DNA of 13,944 nucleotides from SZUA-217 sp034658975 (GCA_034658975.1 JAYEGJ010000039.1:1-13944); one strand, 5' to 3'; counted from the first letter of the stretch, positions 1 to 6,340 are shown. Translations and numbers: made by a program. Notes: generated by a model not told the origin, from the letters alone.

Positions 1-51
1 GTGAAGGACGGCGGCGGCGACATCTTTCTGCTCGGCCTCGCCGTCCTTCAC
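1..51. repeat. 13-bp perfect inverted repeat at the left edge
   Basis: Bases 1-13 (GTGAAGGACGGCG) are the exact reverse complement of bases 39-51 (CGCCGTCCTTCAC), with 25 bases between. It lies inside the hydrolase reading frame. Because one arm begins exactly at base 1, it could be a fold-back artefact at a contig end rather than a biological hairpin. Confidence 0.6.
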
Positions 52-369
52 GCCGAGGAATTCGGACTTCCCGTTGGTGTTGCCGGCTGGTCGTTCGGGG
101 CCATCACCTCGCTTCGTTGGCTGGCCGCAACCGACTTCAAGATGCCCTACGTCGGGATCGCCCCGGGAGCGGACCTTCTTCCCGATGTCCTACCCGATGG
201 CCCGAAACGCATCATCCTCGGCAACCGGGATCAGGTGATCGACGGTGCCGCCGTCCAGGCCTATGCCGATAAGCAAGGGATCGACCTGGTGGTCACGCCT
301 GGCGACCACTTCTTCCATGGGCGTGGCGAGCAGGTCGGGGACCTGGTTGGTCAGGCGTTGGAGGTCTGA
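1..369 (+). CDS. Alpha/beta hydrolase, 3' fragment cut by window edge
   Basis: Only the last 122 codons are present; the frame is open to base 1, so the GTG there is probably not the true start. The nucleophile elbow is visible as GWSFGA (Ser31 in G-W-S-F-G). A likely acid Asp77 lies in the strand-turn LGNRDQ, and the catalytic His103 is in GDHFFHGRG near the C-terminus. Order and spacing fit a complete Ser-Asp-His triad of the small dienelactone-hydrolase/COG2945-like group, whose members are usually around 200-220 aa, so roughly the N-terminal 90 residues are missing. No lid domain is seen. The substrate cannot be told. Its 3' end faces the minus-strand gene cluster across a long hairpin. 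The first few codons overlap an inverted repeat at the edge and may not be trustworthy. Confidence 0.75.
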   Translation: MKDGGGDIFLLGLAVLHAEEFGLPVGVAGWSFGAITSLRWLAATDFKMPYVGIAPGADLLPDVLPDGPKRIILGNRDQVIDGAAVQAYADKQGIDLVVTPGDHFFHGRGEQVGDLVGQALEV

Positions 370-383
370 GCGTCTCAAACTCT

Positions 384-430
384 TTCTGGGGAGGTTTTTC
401 CACGGATTCCGTGCAAAAACATACCCAGAA
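384..430. terminator. Bidirectional terminator-like hairpin between convergent genes
   Basis: Nested dyad read directly: TTCTGGG (384-390) pairs with CCCAGAA (424-430); GTTTTT (394-399) with AAAAAC (415-420); CACGG (401-405) with CCGTG (409-413); the loop is ATT. A 3x3 internal loop and a 1x1 mismatch separate the stems. It occupies almost the whole gap between the hydrolase stop and the stop of the minus-strand gene, the usual place for a shared terminator. There is no flanking U-tract on either strand, as is common in high-GC bacteria. Confidence 0.6.
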
Positions 431-435
431 CGGAT

Positions 436-639
436 CTAGACCGGTCGGAAGCCCCGGTTGGCTGCCTCATCGAGGGTGTCGGGAGCAAAACTCGCCAGCG
501 TCAGGTTGCCCAGCAATCCGTCCTCGGTGACCCGCTCCTCCAACTCGGCGAACTGGTCGGCATCGTCGCAGTCATAGACGCGCATCGTGTCCCTCGCTCC
601 TACGAAGCGGTAGTCCCCGAAGCGGGCGAGACGACTCAC
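436..639 (-). CDS. Hypothetical 67-aa acidic protein
   Basis: Last gene of a three-gene minus-strand cluster. The GTG start overlaps the TGA stop of the zinc-ribbon gene by 4 bases (GTGA), typical of translational coupling and the main reason to believe this small ORF. The product is rich in Asp/Glu, has a single Cys, and shows no signal peptide, membrane segment or motif I recognise. The central part (DADQFAELEERV) should be helical, and the N-terminal part (YRFVGARDTMRVYDC) looks like beta strands. No function can be assigned; linkage suggests a role with the two proteins encoded before it. Confidence 0.6.
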   Translation of the reverse strand: MSRLARFGDYRFVGARDTMRVYDCDDADQFAELEERVTEDGLLGNLTLASFAPDTLDEAANRGFRPV

Positions 640-974
640 TCCGATTCGTCGACTTCGATCCCCGTGTCGACCTCTGTCGAACAGTTCGGACAGGTCACTT
701 TGTCAACCATGCCCACGATGAACGTGAACCCGCACTCCGGGCAGGCGATCTTGGGCATGGGCGCAGGGGGTTCGGGCGGCGGAGGTGGCGGCGGAGGGGC
801 ACCTGGTCCCCCAACTCCCGGTGCAGCCTGATAGCCGCCAACATCGGCGGGGGCCGGTGGCTCTTCTCCTGCGCTCTCCCGAACGGCATTGACCGATCCG
901 CACGCCGGGCAGGTAAATCGCCCCGCTCCTGGAACGTCGAACTGGGTCCGACAGGACCCGCAACGAACTCTCAT
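636..974 (-). CDS. Double zinc-ribbon protein with proline-rich linker
   Basis: The 112-aa product has two CxxC...CxxC zinc ribbons: Cys5/Cys8 with Cys22/Cys25 at the N-terminus and Cys78/Cys81 with Cys95/Cys98 near the C-terminus. They are joined by a low-complexity Ala/Gly/Pro linker (about residues 36-75) containing an unbroken eight-proline run. The first ribbon resembles MJ0042-type finger_like domains (RCGSCxTxFDVP). Such proteins usually act as protein- or nucleic-acid-binding adaptors; enzymatic activity is not expected. The ATG overlaps the stop of the upstream membrane-protein gene by 4 bases, and its own stop overlaps the following gene by 4 bases, so all three are probably one operon. 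The acidic tail after the second ribbon is notable. Zinc binding is a confident inference; partner and role are unknown. Confidence 0.85.
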   Translation of the reverse strand: MRVRCGSCRTQFDVPGAGRFTCPACGSVNAVRESAGEEPPAPADVGGYQAAPGVGGPGAPPPPPPPPEPPAPMPKIACPECGFTFIVGMVDKVTCPNCSTEVDTGIEVDESE

Positions 975-1408
975 TCTTCTTCTCCAACTTCTACAGGTTC
1001 ACCCACCGCACCGATAGCCACGAGGTAGTCGGCTTCGAGAGCGAGCACTTGGCTGATGTCCGACTGAGGGTAGGCGACGCCGTGCTTCTCTTCGATCTCG
1101 GATGCGATGTACTCGACAGACGCCTGGTGGCCTCCGGCGATCGTCTCCACCGGATTCTTACGGTCATCCTGAGCAAGCCCTTGCAGATAGAAGACCTCGT
1201 ACTCGAGGATCCGGCGGACATCGGCACGGTTCAGCGCGGTGTCTTCCGAGAGGCCGGCGTAGGCATGCTTGACCGCATCCTCGACGATGTACTCGAGCGG
1301 TTCGTATGAAGGCCGTTGCATCGCCTGCTGCCAGACGATCACGGCAACGATCAGCAGCAGCACCCCTACGAGCAAAGCGACAAAGGCAACTACAGCTGCG
1401 GAAGACAC
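971..1408 (-). CDS. Membrane-anchored hypothetical protein, single N-terminal TM
   Basis: The 145-aa product begins with a strongly hydrophobic helix (about residues 5-26, VVAFVALLVGVLLLIVAVIV), followed by WQQAMQR and then a soluble, mostly helical acidic domain to the end. With little charge before the helix and a basic residue just after it, orientation is uncertain; a cytoplasmic C-terminal domain seems likelier. No catalytic motif is recognised. It is the first gene of a trio with 4-base overlaps. The start is GTG; there is no good Shine-Dalgarno, and a TANNNT hexamer (TACGTT on the minus strand, 1420-1415) lies at the distance expected for a leaderless transcript beginning at the GTG. 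It may anchor the zinc-ribbon protein at the membrane; this is inferred from linkage only. Confidence 0.72.
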   Translation of the reverse strand: MSSAAVVAFVALLVGVLLLIVAVIVWQQAMQRPSYEPLEYIVEDAVKHAYAGLSEDTALNRADVRRILEYEVFYLQGLAQDDRKNPVETIAGGHQASVEYIASEIEEKHGVAYPQSDISQVLALEADYLVAIGAVGEPVEVGEEE

Positions 1409-1422
1409 GTCCTAAACGTAGA

Positions 1423-1439
1423 GCTTCCCATCGGGAAGC
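1423..1439 (-). terminator. Short terminator-like hairpin after acyl-CoA dehydrogenase
   Basis: GCTTCCC (1423-1429) and GGGAAGC (1433-1439) form a perfect 7-bp stem with a 3-base loop, 10 bases past the stop codon of the acyl-CoA dehydrogenase in its direction of transcription. No clear U-tract follows. It probably separates the dehydrogenase transcript from the downstream three-gene cluster. Confidence 0.5.
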
Positions 1440-1448
1440 AGGAAACCG

Positions 1449-3239
1449 TTAGAAGGCTTCGACTGGCAGGTCCATGAGGTGCCCGTCTTCGGCTGCGGCG
1501 GTCTCGCGCCGGGCGGCGACCTTCGGGGCGACATCGTTGAGGAACCAGCGCGCCGCCTCGACCTTGCCCCGGTAGAACGGATCCTCGTCCACCTTGTCGA
1601 TGGCGGTCTCGGCCTGACGCAGCAACTGCCACGCGATGACCACCTCGGCGAGCGATTCGAGGATTGCGCTGGCCTGAAGCCCGACCTTGTAGATCTCCTC
1701 TTTATCTCCCGAAATCGAAGCCATCAGGTATTCGACGACCGATCCAAGCTGGGCCTGGGCATCGTCGAGGATGTGCCCGAGCTTCTCCCGTTCCGCCGCC
1801 AGCGGATCTCCGTCGACACCGCCCTTGACGAACTCGACGATCTCGCCGGCGAGAGATGCCAGGGCCGAGCCCTGGTCCCGGGCGATCTTGCGGAAGAACA
1901 GGTCGAGGGCCTGGATGCCGGTCGTTCCTTCGTAGATCGTGTCGATCTTGGCGTCGCGGACGTACTGCTCCAACGGGATGTCCTGGGTGTACCCGGCCCC
2001 ACCGAACACCTGGAGGCACTGGGCCAACAGCTCATAGGCCTTCTCCGAGGAATAGCCCTTCACCAACGGCAGGAGTAGATCGTTGCGTCGGTCCCAGTCG
2101 TCCTCGGGATGGAGGACGGCCTGGTCCTGGACCCACGCCGTGTACATGACCAGAGCGCGGAGGCCTTCGGTATAGGCCTTCTGCTCCATGAGCATCCGTC
2201 GAATGTTGGGATGATTGATGATCGGGACCCGAGGTGCGGTCTTGTCCGTCGCCTCCATCAGGTCTGCACCCTGGTGACGTTCCTGGGCGTATTGGAGGGC
2301 ATGGAGATAACCGGTTGAAAGAGTCCCCATCGCCTTGTTGCCGATCATCATCCGGGCGGACTCGATGACCTTGAACATCTGACGGGTGCCTTCGTGCTTC
2401 TCGCCAACCAGGTAGCCGATCGCAGGCTCATCCATCCCGAACGTCAACTCACAGGTGGTCGAGCCTTTGAGACCCATCTTCTTCTCGATGTTGGTGGCGT
2501 AGACGCCGTTGCGGGCGCCGAGTGAGCCGTCGTCGTTGACGAGGTACTTGGGTACGACGAACAGCGAGAGCCCCTTGGTACCCGGAGCCGCCCCCTCGGG
2601 GCGGGCGAGAACGAGGTGAATGATGTTCTCGGTGATGTCGTGCTCACCACTGGTGATGAACCTCTTGACACCTTCGATATGCCAGGTGCCGTCGGGCTGT
2701 TGGGTGGCCTTGGAAGTGCCGGCGCCGAAGTCCGAACCGGCATCGGGCTCGGTCAGCACCATCGTGCCGCCCCAGCCCTTGTCCATCCAGAGCTTGGCGA
2801 ACTCCTTCTGCTCGTCGGTTCCCTCGTCGAACAGCACGCTGGCGAACATGGCACCGCCGGCGTAGAACTGGACGGTCGTGTTGGCGGCCAGAAGCATTTC
2901 GGAACCGGCCCAGCGCACGGCTGCCGGAGCGGGCATGCCGCCCATCTCCTCAGGGAGACCGAGTCTGTCCCAGCCGCCATCGAGGAATGCGGCGACGCTC
3001 GCCTTGACCGAGTCGGGAATCTTGACCTCACCGTCGACGAGTTTCAGCGGGATGCGATCTTGATCCTCGTAGGAGACGGCGTATTCCTCGCGGGCCAGGC
3101 GCTCCATCTCGGTGAGGATGTCCTTGGCGGTGTCCTGGTCGAGGTCGGCCCATGGGTCAGACCCGAGATAGTCCTGAATCTTGTTGACTTCGAAGAGGTT
3201 GAACTCGATATCTCGCAGATTCGACTTGTAGTGACTCAC
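1449..3239 (-). CDS. Acyl-CoA dehydrogenase, FadE5-like four-domain type
   Basis: FAD-dependent alpha,beta-dehydrogenation of an acyl-CoA, the first step of beta-oxidation, in the cytosol. The 596-aa length fits the long subfamily (about 600 aa) rather than the 380-aa classical one. Domains in order: short N-terminal AcylCoA_DH_N segment (residues 2-35, HYKSNLRDIEF), helical N-domain, middle beta-domain with the FAD/substrate loop TEPDAGSD (163-170), helical C-domain with GGAGYTQD (413-420) and catalytic base Glu437 in IYEGTTGIQ, then the extra C-terminal four-helix domain from about 450. All key residues are present. The start is GTG with Shine-Dalgarno GGAAGAGGTG just upstream. Divergent from a TetR gene across a palindrome, so probably repressed by it and induced by an acyl-CoA. 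Chain-length preference cannot be read from sequence. Confidence 0.95.
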   Translation of the reverse strand: MSHYKSNLRDIEFNLFEVNKIQDYLGSDPWADLDQDTAKDILTEMERLAREEYAVSYEDQDRIPLKLVDGEVKIPDSVKASVAAFLDGGWDRLGLPEEMGGMPAPAAVRWAGSEMLLAANTTVQFYAGGAMFASVLFDEGTDEQKEFAKLWMDKGWGGTMVLTEPDAGSDFGAGTSKATQQPDGTWHIEGVKRFITSGEHDITENIIHLVLARPEGAAPGTKGLSLFVVPKYLVNDDGSLGARNGVYATNIEKKMGLKGSTTCELTFGMDEPAIGYLVGEKHEGTRQMFKVIESARMMIGNKAMGTLSTGYLHALQYAQERHQGADLMEATDKTAPRVPIINHPNIRRMLMEQKAYTEGLRALVMYTAWVQDQAVLHPEDDWDRRNDLLLPLVKGYSSEKAYELLAQCLQVFGGAGYTQDIPLEQYVRDAKIDTIYEGTTGIQALDLFFRKIARDQGSALASLAGEIVEFVKGGVDGDPLAAEREKLGHILDDAQAQLGSVVEYLMASISGDKEEIYKVGLQASAILESLAEVVIAWQLLRQAETAIDKVDEDPFYRGKVEAARWFLNDVAPKVAARRETAAAEDGHLMDLPVEAF

Positions 3240-3256
3240 ATCTCACCTCTTCCAGT

Positions 3257-3278
3257 AATTTGAGTGTTAACTCTAATT
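3257..3278. promoter_or_regulatory. 22-bp palindromic operator for TetR/acyl-CoA dehydrogenase
   Basis: Imperfect palindrome: AATT (3257-3260), one base, GAGT (3262-3265), four bases (GTTA), ACTC (3270-3273), one base, AATT (3275-3278). Sixteen of its bases are in symmetric pairs. It sits in the 93-bp gap between the two divergent starts and is AT-rich against a GC-rich background, as expected for a TetR-family operator overlapping both promoters. The regulator assignment is by position. Confidence 0.65.
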
Positions 3279-3293
3279 TGAATCAACGCTCAA
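3278..3293. promoter_or_regulatory. Possible second, weaker operator half-site pair
   Basis: TTGA (3278-3281) and TCAA (3290-3293) form a dyad with an 8-base spacer directly abutting the main palindrome. Aligned with the first site it shares the pattern TTGAnT...CTCnA, so it may be a second lower-affinity site of the same regulator. Confidence 0.35.
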
Positions 3294-3332
3294 GAGAAGC
3301 CCATTCTTCCCGAGGGGGCTACCGTCACAGGG

Positions 3333-3893
3333 ATGCGATACAAGGCGGGCCTCGAAACCCGCGACCGGATCCTCGAAGCGACCCGCTCTTCGATCGCCGA
3401 GGTGGGGCTCGAAGGGACCACAATCAAGAGCATCTGTGAGCGAGCCAACGTGCTGCCCGGCAGCTTCTACAACCTGTTCGACTCGAAGGAACAGGCCGTC
3501 ATCACAGTGGTGCGGGGCGCCATCGACGCTGTCGACCCCGACCCCGATCACCTCGGCACCGACACACTCGCCGATCTTGTCGAGGCCTACATCACGTTTC
3601 TGACCGAACAGGGAGATCTCGCCCGGGTCTACATCGGCATCGCCGTTCTTGGCTCCTCCAACAACTCGGAGCTGCGGGGCAGGATGCTGCGACACCACGA
3701 GGGACGGGTTACCCGCTTCGCCGAGGCCATCCAGAGAGAACACCCCGACATGTCAGACGGCGAGTTAAAACGCCGGGCCGAGACCCTGGTGTCTGCCCTC
3801 AACGGCATTGCCCTGCACCGGGTCCTGGACAAGGACTTCGACATCGCCACCCACTCACGCGCCCTCCTCAGTGGAGCACTCAACCCACTCTGA
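3333..3893 (+). CDS. TetR-family transcriptional regulator
   Basis: The 186-aa protein has the canonical TetR N-terminal helix-turn-helix at about residues 8-55: TRDRILEATRSSIAEVG, then TTIKSICERANVLPGSFYNLF with the conserved GSFYNLFDSKEQ recognition-helix end. The C-terminal helical ligand/dimer domain is family-diverse. It is divergent from the acyl-CoA dehydrogenase gene and separated by a strong palindrome, the classic layout of an autoregulated repressor that responds to an acyl-CoA. It is also the first gene of a plus-strand run: its TGA stop overlaps the ATG of the F420-type oxidoreductase by one base (TGATG), so the regulator and oxidoreductase are co-translated. There is no good Shine-Dalgarno before the ATG; a purine stretch (GAGGGGG, 3312-3318) lies too far upstream. 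The ligand is unknown. Confidence 0.92.
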   Translation: MRYKAGLETRDRILEATRSSIAEVGLEGTTIKSICERANVLPGSFYNLFDSKEQAVITVVRGAIDAVDPDPDHLGTDTLADLVEAYITFLTEQGDLARVYIGIAVLGSSNNSELRGRMLRHHEGRVTRFAEAIQREHPDMSDGELKRRAETLVSALNGIALHRVLDKDFDIATHSRALLSGALNPL

Positions 3894-4813
3894 TGGAGTT
3901 CGGGCTTCAGACACGAGGCGATTGGGAATACACCCTTGCCGCGGCAAGATGGGCGGAGGAACGGGGCTTGAAGGCCCTGGCGGTGCCCGACCATTACCTC
4001 CAGCGCGGCGACGACCTCGAGAAACCGGCCTGGGACCATCTCGTCCACCTCGCAGGCCTCGCCCGAGAGACGAGCACGATCGACCTCGTCTCGCTGGTGT
4101 CGCCGGTGACCTTCAGGCACCCGGGGACGCTTTACAAGATGGCGGTCACACTCGACGAGATCTCCGACGGCCGCTTCGTTCTGGGTCTCGGCGCGGGGTG
4201 GATGGAAGAGGAGTTCAAGGCCTTCGGACTGCCCTTCCCCGATCTCAGAACCCGCATGGAGATGTACGAGGAGGCAATGGCCTACATGCGGGCGGCGATG
4301 ACGCCGGGCCCCATCCCCTTCAAGGGGAAACACTTCGAACTTGGTGACTTCGACCCCCATCCCCGACCCAAGAACCTGCGTCTGATGGGTGGTGGCGCCG
4401 GGAAACCCAAGGCGAGGCGGATAATCGCCCTCTACGGCGACGAGTACAACGTCTATGCCACCACACCCGAGAGGTATCGGGAGGTGTTCGACCTCACCCG
4501 CGCGGAGGCCGCAGCGGCGGGCCGCGACCCCGACTCCATCTTCTGGACAACTGCCAGCCCAGGCCTCGCAGCCAAGAAGGACTCTGACTATCGGCGGCTT
4601 CTCGCTCAACTCGCAGAGAGGACTGGCCAGTCGACGGAACACATCGAGGAGGTCTACTCCGAACGCGGCTACCCACACGGTCCGGGGTCGAAGGGCGCCG
4701 AGATGATCGCCGCCCTCGAAGAGGCAGGATGCCAGCGCTACTACCCGCAGGTGTTTCTCGAGGAGGACGACCTGTCCGACTTCGACATCATCCTGGACGC
4801 CTACCAGGGGTAG
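3893..4813 (+). CDS. LLM-class F420-dependent oxidoreductase (first copy)
   Basis: The 306-aa product is a luciferase-like monooxygenase-fold (TIM barrel) oxidoreductase of the kind that usually uses coenzyme F420 in actinobacteria. Seen in order: barrel strand 1 MEFGLQT, helix with AAARWAEERGL (17-26), strand with the DHY motif (33-35), the family block LVSPVTFRHPGT (68-79), DEISDGRFVLGLGAGW (88-103) and FGLPFPD (111-117). Pattern and length fit the Rv1855c/TIGR03560-like subfamily. The start overlaps the TetR stop by one base, so translation is probably coupled to it. The reaction is unknown; hydride transfer between F420 and an alcohol, enoyl or nitro-type substrate is the family norm. FMN as cofactor cannot be excluded. 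A long hairpin follows the gene. Confidence 0.88.
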   Translation: MEFGLQTRGDWEYTLAAARWAEERGLKALAVPDHYLQRGDDLEKPAWDHLVHLAGLARETSTIDLVSLVSPVTFRHPGTLYKMAVTLDEISDGRFVLGLGAGWMEEEFKAFGLPFPDLRTRMEMYEEAMAYMRAAMTPGPIPFKGKHFELGDFDPHPRPKNLRLMGGGAGKPKARRIIALYGDEYNVYATTPERYREVFDLTRAEAAAAGRDPDSIFWTTASPGLAAKKDSDYRRLLAQLAERTGQSTEHIEEVYSERGYPHGPGSKGAEMIAALEEAGCQRYYPQVFLEEDDLSDFDIILDAYQG

Positions 4814-4845
4814 TCGTCGGACCGCTAGGGTCGCGGCTTCAAACA

Positions 4846-4870
4846 CCCGTTCAACCCGTTTTCCACCGTT
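4846..4870. repeat. Three CCGTT direct repeats at near-helical spacing
   Basis: CCGTT occurs at 4847, 4856 and 4866, i.e. 9 and 10 bases apart on the same face of the helix, just before LLM copy 2. The third copy is the outer end of the following long hairpin, whose right arm carries the inverted form AACGG. It could be a cluster of regulator half-sites; nothing else supports this. Confidence 0.35.
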
Positions 4871-4919
4871 CTGTGCGGGTTTACTACGCGTGACGCGTAA
4901 CTAACCCGCACAGAACGGT
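4865..4919 (+). terminator. Long near-perfect hairpin between two LLM genes
   Basis: ACCGTTCTGTGCGGGTT (4865-4881) is perfectly complementary to AACCCGCACAGAACGGT (4903-4919), 17 bp. Inside it, after a 3x3 internal loop, TACGCG (4885-4890) pairs with CGCGTA (4894-4899) around a TGA loop. The dyad ends only three bases before the AAGGAGG Shine-Dalgarno of the next gene. It may be a terminator or attenuator, an mRNA-stabilising element, or a dispersed palindromic repeat. No U-tract follows, which weakens the terminator reading. Confidence 0.55.
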
Positions 4920-4935
4920 CTGAAGGAGGCCTTTC

Positions 4936-5847
4936 GTGGAATTTTCGTTGATGACGGAGCCGCATATGGGCGGCACCTACGACCAGCAACTCGCCGCTGC
5001 CAGGTGGTCCGAAGAAGAGGGTCTCATTTCTTTTGCCCGCTGCGACCACTTCCTCTCCGGAGCCGATCCCACCCCCGACGCCACCGATGCCTTTGCCGTC
5101 CTCGCCGGTCTGGCGAGAGACACCCGGGACATCCGGCTCTGCGTCCTGGTCTCCCCCGTCACATTCCGGCACCCGGCGGTCATCGCCAAGAACGCAGCCA
5201 CCATCGACCAGATGTCCGGTGGCCGGCTCGACCTGGGCGTCGGGACCGGATGGATGGAACTCGAACACGTCAACCTGGGGCTTCCGTTCCCCGACTGGAA
5301 AGAGCGATGGACTCGCTTCGAGGACGCCCTCGACTATCTGGAAGCGGCCTTTGGAGAGGGGCACGCCAAGTATGAGGGCCCGTACTACTACCTCGACGCC
5401 GATGTGAAGCCCAAGCCCACCGGGATGCGTCTCGTCATCGGCGGCAGCGGACCGACCCGCACTCCAACGCTGGCCGGCAACCGTGCCGACGAATACAACT
5501 TCTTCATATGCCCCGCCGACCAGGCCAAGGCGAAGATCGAGACCATGCGGACCGCCGCAGGTGACCGAATAGTCGAAGCGACCGTGATGGGTGGGGCTCT
5601 CGTCGGCCGGACTCAGGCCGAGTTCGAAGACCGTCTTGCCAGGAAAGCGGCCGATCGAGACCTGTCGCCCAAGGAACTCGAAGACCGATACGTCAACAAC
5701 GGCTTCCCGGTCGGGACCCCGGACCGTGTCGCCGAGACCGTCGCCGGACTCGAAGAAGCAGGAGTCGAGCGCATCTATATCCAGTGGCTCGACCTGGATG
5801 ACCTCGACACCATGAAAGAGACCGTGGACATCGTTCGTGGCGCCTGA
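4936..5847 (+). CDS. LLM-class F420-dependent oxidoreductase (second copy)
   Basis: The 303-aa paralogue of the preceding oxidoreductase shares the same block order: MEFSLMTEPH strand, AAARWSEEEGL (20-30), CDHF (36-39), LVSPVTFRHPAV (71-82), GGRLDLGVGTGWMELEH (95-111) and LGLPFPD (114-120). The two copies are clearly homologous but well diverged, so this is an old tandem duplication or two related acquisitions, not a recent copy. The start is GTG, chosen for an excellent Shine-Dalgarno AAGGAGG (4923-4929) six bases upstream; the long hairpin ends just before that site. The 3' end overlaps the deacylase gene by 11 bases. Cofactor F420 is inferred from family; the substrate is unknown. The second copy has Glu-Pro-His-Met near the substrate-side first loop where the first has Thr-Arg-Gly-Asp, so substrate range may differ. 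Confidence 0.88.
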   Translation: MEFSLMTEPHMGGTYDQQLAAARWSEEEGLISFARCDHFLSGADPTPDATDAFAVLAGLARDTRDIRLCVLVSPVTFRHPAVIAKNAATIDQMSGGRLDLGVGTGWMELEHVNLGLPFPDWKERWTRFEDALDYLEAAFGEGHAKYEGPYYYLDADVKPKPTGMRLVIGGSGPTRTPTLAGNRADEYNFFICPADQAKAKIETMRTAAGDRIVEATVMGGALVGRTQAEFEDRLARKAADRDLSPKELEDRYVNNGFPVGTPDRVAETVAGLEEAGVERIYIQWLDLDDLDTMKETVDIVRGA

Positions 5848-6328
5848 CCTCCCGGCCGCAACGCAGCGGTTGCTCGAGGCAGTACCCGGTCTTGAGGCCG
5901 AGATTCACTTCTTCTCGGAAGGGACCAAGACCGCCAAGGACGCCGCCATGGCGGTCGGCTGCCCGGTCTCGGCGATCGTGAAGTCGCTGGTCTTCATGGC
6001 CGTTCACGACGACCACGAGGAGCCCGTCTTGGGCCTCGTCCCCGGCGACCTGCGCCTCGACGTGGAGGCCTTTGCAAAGGTTGCCGGTGCCAGTTCGACG
6101 AGAAGAGCATCACTCGAGGAGGTGCGTTCTGCCACGGGTTATGCGGCGGGAGGCACTCCCCCGTTCGGGCATATCTCAGAGGTCCGCGTCTTCGCCGACT
6201 GCCAGCTCGAGCGAAACGACCCGGTGTGGGCGGCCGGTGGCACGCCGACAACCGTCTTCCCCATCTCGATCATGGAACTGGATCGACTGGCCCGGCCAAC
6301 GTGGGCTGCATTTTCACTATCGTCATAG
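5837..6328 (+). CDS. YbaK/ProX-type aminoacyl-tRNA deacylase
   Basis: A 163-aa single-domain member of the YbaK/ProRS-editing superfamily, which hydrolyses mischarged tRNAs (for example Ala- or Cys-tRNA-Pro) in trans. Seen: the EGTKTAKDAAMAVGCP segment (28-43), the conserved lysine Lys49 in IVKSLVF, the VLGLVPGDLRLD core strand (63-74), TGYAAGGTPPFG (the GxxPFG loop) and VWAAGGTPTTVF near the end. Length is normal. The GTG start lies inside the preceding LLM gene (11-base overlap), giving MAPDLP; there is no separate Shine-Dalgarno, so translation is probably coupled. The stop codon falls within the palindrome of the following sufC promoter. tRNA specificity cannot be read from sequence. Confidence 0.88.
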   Translation: MAPDLPAATQRLLEAVPGLEAEIHFFSEGTKTAKDAAMAVGCPVSAIVKSLVFMAVHDDHEEPVLGLVPGDLRLDVEAFAKVAGASSTRRASLEEVRSATGYAAGGTPPFGHISEVRVFADCQLERNDPVWAAGGTPTTVFPISIMELDRLARPTWAAFSLSS

Positions 6329-6334
6329 TGGAAA
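6311..6334. promoter_or_regulatory. Palindrome in the sufC promoter (operator candidate)
   Basis: TTTTCACTAT (6311-6320) and ATAGTGGAAA (6325-6334) are inverted copies with one mismatch around a 4-base spacer. The dyad lies between and over the presumed -35 and -10 elements and is AT-rich in a GC-rich setting. A repressor of the suf genes is the natural candidate, but the sequence does not match an Fe-S regulator box I can name with certainty. As RNA it would be a hairpin around the upstream gene's stop codon. Confidence 0.55.
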
Positions 6335-6340
6335 TACCAT
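6313..6340 (+). promoter_or_regulatory. Putative sufC promoter, leaderless transcript
   Basis: TTCACT (6313-6318, four of six to TTGACA), a 16-base spacer, and TACCAT (6335-6340, TANNNT-type -10). A start about seven bases past the -10 falls on or next to the sufC GTG at 6348, which has no Shine-Dalgarno, so a leaderless mRNA fits well. Predicted by eye. Confidence 0.5.

Noticed and set aside
1479..3263. Plus-strand open frames (199 and 215 codons) opposite the acyl-CoA dehydrogenase
   Set aside because: They mirror a highly conserved dehydrogenase gene, have no ribosome sites, and show Leu/Gly/Asp-rich shadow composition.
3629..4846. 405-codon open frame on the minus strand opposite TetR and LLM1
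   Set aside because: A shadow of GC-rich codon use; the plus-strand genes have clear family motifs and this frame shows none.
4885..4899. Two overlapping ACGCGT palindromes in the hairpin tip, considered as a replication-origin or partition-type site
   Set aside because: They are explained as the inner stem of the hairpin; there are no DnaA boxes, iterons or replication genes nearby.
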